This document shows, piece after piece, positions 63,136 through 64,000 of a stretch of DNA of 64,000 bases. The stretch is from the NCBI GenBank assembly GCA_963575745.1, contig CAUYUJ010014561.1, positions 214,891-278,890 of the forward strand, in the 5' to 3' direction. The notes beneath the pieces are model-generated. The model was not told the origin of the DNA and did no database searches. It was given only the letters and a program-made list of their open reading frames with translations. Made by a program: the position numbers and the translations under genes. Positions within the stretch are counted from its first letter, which is position 1. Each line of letters opens with the position of its first letter. The stretch is from Prorocentrum cordatum (taxonomy: Eukaryota > Sar > Dinophyceae > Prorocentrales > Prorocentraceae).

Positions 63136-64000
63136 CAGCGGGCTTCCCGATGGCTTCCCAAATCCTGACGTCATGGTTTGTTGTCACGACGTCGACCCCA
63201 AGAGGACTCGACCATGTCCCTGGGCTTGGCGAGGCCCCCCCCCCGTGAGGCAAACATTCACAAAACCCGTCCGTCAGTTTTTGTTATATACATACCACGA
63301 CGCGAGAACGTTTGGCCCAAGACCGCTGGTATCCGGAATGTGTTCCATGCCACTAGGGAAACGTTTGACGGGGGGGCGTGAATCGGCGGCGAACGCGGGG
63401 TGCAAGAAAATGGCGCCGAAAGGGCCCCCAGGGGGGGTCCTTGCGCTGCCACCCGTGGCTCCAACGTGGCGTACATACACATCCCGAGACCTCCCCGAGT
63501 CGTGACAAAAACACGACGGGAAGTTTGCAGCCATTCTTCATGTCGGCTTGCCAGAGCCCTTGGCGGGCCAACGTACGGTTTGCAAACGATTTCCCCCCGT
63601 TGCCGCTCGTTCGAACTCTGCTACCCCTTAGCCAGTGCCATTTTTTAACCTGGTGCTCCTTGATTTTGCTTTGCAAGAAAGTTTGGAAGTATGGCGTTGG
63701 GCACAAACGCAACAGAGAAACAATCACAACCCACGCCGGATCGAACAACCGGATCGGATCGAAACCTGCATCCGTACCGGGCCGTTCCGGCAATGGGTCG
63801 GACTCGCATGGGTAACTGAACTATCTATGGGTCGGGCTCGCAATGGGTCGGACTCGCAATGGGAATCCGTTCGATTTGAAGTAACTGGCTGCGCATGGAT
63901 ACGCAACTGCGCTATGCGGCTATGCGAGCATCCCTGGATTCACGGCGCCGGGCTTTTCACACGAAGCGATTTCGCCGAATCTCGGGCCTCCTGGCCCTCA
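63136..64000. other. No gene recognised
   Basis: Mixed sequence to the right edge. 63790-63870 carries short repeats of ATGGGTCGGACTCGCA. Open frames are under 150 codons. Confidence 0.4.

Overview
This window looks like a repeat-dominated, GC-rich stretch of a eukaryotic nuclear genome, most likely a dinoflagellate. That assignment is an inference from three things I can see: two decayed LINE retrotransposons whose endonuclease, reverse transcriptase, RNase H and Cys-rich modules resemble those common in dinoflagellate genomes; very dense simple-sequence DNA; and one apparently intronless, class I methyltransferase gene as the only convincing protein-coding locus. I recognise no rRNA, intact tRNA, CRISPR array, bacterial operon or viral gene. 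Most long open frames are artefacts of tandem repeats whose period is a multiple of three.

Layout. 1-9.9 kb: two composite satellite-bearing elements (1521-4155 on minus, 7024-9904 on plus) lie head to head around a spacer that contains two direct copies of a 1 kb block. 9.9-15.2 kb: GGA/TCC microsatellites, GC-rich DNA and a first cluster of small terminal-inverted-repeat (TIR) elements. 15.3-18.3 kb: a decayed LINE with RNase H and C-terminal zinc-finger remnants. 18.8-22.4 kb: a second LINE whose endonuclease segment is inverted relative to its reverse transcriptase, the structure expected from twin priming; a TIR element sits inside its polymerase region. 23.1-24.3 kb: a 1.18 kb member of the main TIR family with a perfect 8-bp target-site duplication. 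24.3-32 kb: mostly unassigned, partly AT-rich DNA with minisatellites. 32.4-36.9 kb: 101-bp, 73-bp and 6-bp arrays and inverted short arrays. 37.9-45.0 kb: a third composite element that carries about 5.8 kb of a degenerate 9-mer (CGACYRYGA). 45.5-46.7 kb: the methyltransferase gene on minus. 46.7-48.2 kb: a second cluster of TIR elements, from some of the same families as the first. 48-64 kb: minisatellites, TA islands, further TIR elements and unassigned DNA.

How the parts relate. The coherent signal is mobile, not metabolic. At least eight families of short inverted-repeat elements are present. One (T1 here) has five copies, with 8-bp flanking duplications in four of them (8/8, 7/8, 7/8, 6/8). 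The composite elements share left- and right-end motifs but carry different tandem arrays, as if the array were an expandable cargo. Both LINEs are broken by frameshifts, internal duplications and nested TIR insertions. No transposase was recognised, so the TIR families appear non-autonomous. All homology statements come from reading the sequence by eye, without database searches; boundaries of repeats are approximate unless a terminal motif or duplication is cited.
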